Shown: in pieces, positions 61,982 to 64,000 of the stretch
How the letters are laid out: each line of letters begins with the position of its first letter
Position numbering within the stretch: position 1 is the stretch's first letter
Assembly (NCBI GenBank): GCA_001683735.1
Contig: LUGG01000007.1
Span: 1,488,001-1,552,000 of the forward strand
DNA: 64,000 bases
Source: Grifola frondosa
Lineage: Eukaryota; Basidiomycota; Agaricomycetes; Polyporales; Grifolaceae
Reading direction: 5' to 3'
Position numbers and translations under genes: made by a program
The notes under the pieces: generated by a model
What the model was told of the DNA's origin: nothing
Database searches by the model: none
The model's input: only the letters and a program-made list of their open reading frames with translations

Positions 61982-62288
61982 CAAGTCCGAAATTGAAACA
62001 ACAGAGAGAATAATTAGCAAGATACAGAAAAAACGCATAGCAATCGACGTCCAGGTAGGTGTATGCGCGGCGCCACAGTCAATGTCGGACTTAGCAGAAT
62101 CATTGATCGCCCCATATTTTTGAGATTCAAAGTCCGCGCGTACAGACGCGTCAAGGCGCCAAACTCCGATGACACTCATTGAGGCCTATAAAGTACGGTA
62201 AGTGCATTCTCCCACTCTTCACCATCCACCACTACGACACTCAGCTCTTTCCATCATCCCTCCCATTTTTTCTGTGTTCCCATCCACG

Positions 62289-63579
62289 ATGCCGCGCAAG
62301 CACACCTTGAGTATAGCCCATCGCCAAAGCGCCAAGAAGCGCACAGCCACCAGGTACGTCGCGTCGATCCCGAATACCATTAACTAATCTAATCTAATCG
62401 AGTTCCACCCGCGGCGCCATCTGCGCCTCGCGCTCGGTCCAGCCACTCACCTCCTCGGAAGCGCGCCCGAGTCAATGAAGACTATTCACCCACTCGGAAG
62501 CGCGCCCGACACACTCGTTCCCGCCACGACCCGGAGAACGACCCGGACGATGATCCGGAGGATGACCCGGAGGATGACCCGGAGGACGATCCGTCCCCGA
62601 GTCGCTCGCCTTCTCCTCGGCTTCCCTCTCCGACGCCCTCTCTGTTGAGCGAAGATACTTACGAGGACGTGATGGCCATCATCAAGGACGCCAAAGTCAA
62701 TACGCCCAAATGGTCTATCAAGTAAGTGATCTCGCATATAGTCGGGTAATATTCGCTCACCTCGGATTACAGCGCCAGGTACGCGCTCACGAAGCAAATC
62801 CAATCAGGAGGCCGGTTTTTGCCTCGCATGATTGGTCCATTCGTGAGCGTGTACCGCACGTTGCTCGTCGGCATTACCGTCCATGACATGGAAAATCCCT
62901 ACTTGCACGCGAGCAAGATCAAACGATTTCAGGCTTTGTAAGTGATGTTTTCACCTGTGTATATGCGCTCACATGTTTGTACAGCTCCTCTGTCCTGCGC
63001 CGCAAGCTCATCGACAATTTTGAATCCTTCTTGGTCCAAGTGCCCGCGTTCGATATCCTGGTTCCCGGCTTGGAGCACGACATGGTGGCCTTGGATTTCA
63101 TCGCGTCTTTCGTGAGTTGTTTTAAATTGTCCCATTGGAATCACTCATACGCGTATTGGTTAGCTTGATACGCATGCACGCTCTGCCCGCTCAGATGATT
63201 CTGCGGCACTACGCTACGAGATAGTCAATTATATCCCGGACGTCACACTCCCCGATGGCAGGAAGATTCCCCGCTTTGACACTGCAAACCGAAACAAGAC
63301 TCAACGCGGGTTCGAAAACATCTCAACTGGCACCTTCTCGTTGGCCGCGAGATGAGGGATGAGTTTGATGAGGACCCCGAGGGGTAAGCGCAAACGGCGT
63401 GCATCGTGCTATTCTCACCTTTTGCGTGCAGCTTCTGTCGTTGGGTGCGCCATGGGAAGACGGTCATATACTCATCGGACATGCCAAGCTTCCTGTATTC
63501 GGAGGAGGACTACGACCCAGAGTGTCTCGATGCGGGGCTTTGCCAGGGTGAGCTCCTGGTACAAGTACGTGCACCATGA
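62289..63579 (+). CDS. TE3 companion protein (DUF6698-like, uncharacterised)
   Basis: This gene is divergent from the TE3 transposase, starting about 300 bp away. Exon 1 is MPRKHTLSIAHRQSAKKRTA; exon 2 carries RKRARVNEDYSPTRKRAR, a DDPED tandem stretch and EDTYEDVMAIIKDAKVNTPK WSI. Following exons give ARYALTKQIQSGGRFLPRMI, HASKIKRFQAL, LRRKLIDNFESFLVQVPAFD, VPGLEHDMVALDFIASF, RSDDSAALRYEIVNYIPDVT LPDG, RGFENISTG, REMRDEFDEDPEGFCRWVRH GKT, SSDMPSFLYSEEDYDPECLD and AGLCQGELLVQ, with a stop at 63579; a further exon may follow. The motif GFCRWVRxGK...SSDMPSFLY...DAGLCQGELL matches what I recall as DUF6698, a basidiomycete family of unknown function. A one-base break lies after STG near 63330, and exon 1-2 phase is uncertain. 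Confidence 0.6.
62528..62594 (+). repeat. Coding tandem repeat (GACCCGGAGGAT units, DDPED)
   Basis: Twelve-base units of GACCCGGAGGAT and variants encode repeated D-P-E-D in the TE3 companion protein. Confidence 0.8.
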
Positions 63580-64000
63580 TCTATGCGGAGAAGTGCTCCT
63601 TATGTTTGATTTAGTGCTACCGGCATATTTTTACAGGTAAACGCACCGCCTTTTCCGCGCCTGGCATCAGCAAAATCCCCCCTAGCGTACCAGATAATAT
63701 AATATAATACAATGTAAAATAAGAGAATACCAGATTTATTTTACCTGCCGGGAAATATACGGGACCCTTGACCATTGGCCAGAATGCCGATCCTACCGGA
63801 GCATGCCAGGGTTAGGTGTACTCCCGGCCAGAGGTGACAAGTTCGTACAATCTCTGACAAGGCTGACAAGATGGTGCACCGGTAATCTCTTGTCGTATCT
63901 TATCTGACATACCGTATCTTGTTTTATCTTACCTGACACACCATATCTACAATCCATTTGATACCCACCAATTTGAATTTGAATTTGAATTTAAAACATT
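63580..64000. other. Window end: AT-rich and pyrimidine-rich repeats, no gene
   Basis: Positions 63690-63730 are AT-rich (ATAATATAATATAATAC). At 63860-63950 variants of TCTTATCTGACATACCGTAT recur three times. At 63970-63995 GAATTT is repeated four times. CATCAGCAAAATC at 63664 resembles the start of the 57158 repeat but diverges after 13 bases. Confidence 0.5.

Noticed and set aside
63664..63690. Right end of TE3 matching the 57158 repeat
   Set aside because: Only 13 bases match, and they are in the same orientation as at 57158, whereas a terminal inverted repeat should be inverted.

Overview
The window looks like nuclear DNA of a basidiomycete fungus, most likely an Agaricomycete of the wood-decay type. 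Genes are broken by many short GT-AG introns of about 48-97 nt. tRNA genes carry introns after position 37. The transposases and their companion proteins are of kinds known almost only from mushroom-forming fungi. All assignments come from reading motifs by eye; no search was run.

Region 1 (1-7 kb) holds the 3' end of a C2H2 zinc-finger gene (Iec1-like), two hypothetical low-complexity nuclear-type proteins, an APH-fold kinase-like gene, and two copies of a decayed minus-strand gene. Beside the second copy lies a fragment of a ubiquitin hydrolase. Region 2 (8-13 kb) has an 11-exon fungalysin (M36) protease and an intact Rab18-type GTPase. Region 3 (13-23 kb) has tRNA-Met, an HXXXD acyltransferase with broken frames, an O-acetylhomoserine sulfhydrylase (MET17-like), two tRNA-Glu(CUC) and an F-box protein. 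Region 4 (23.5-27 kb) has two genes riddled with single-base frame breaks, an ARH1-like adrenodoxin reductase and a GH105-like glycosidase; copies of a 32-bp repeat lie on either side.

Region 5 (27.5-63.6 kb) is dominated by three DNA-transposon islands (TE1 27.5-34.2 kb, TE2 about 50-56.2 kb, TE3 57.4-63.6 kb). TE2 and TE3 are clear Plavaka-type (CACTA-like) elements; TE1 is a related but distinct DDE-type transposase family. Each island carries at least one conserved companion gene beside the transposase. Between TE1 and TE2 lie a 2.2-kb segment bounded by a 19-bp inverted repeat, a five-AT-hook protein, an Msb1/DUF1708 morphogenesis protein, a small single-pass membrane protein, a 520-bp hAT-type MITE with a perfect 8-bp target duplication, and three strong hairpins.

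A recurring oddity is isolated single-base frame breaks, including in genes expected to be functional (MET17-like, Msb1-like). Either the assembly has local indel errors or several loci are decaying; the TE3 transposase, Rab18, fungalysin, F-box and AT-hook genes read through cleanly.
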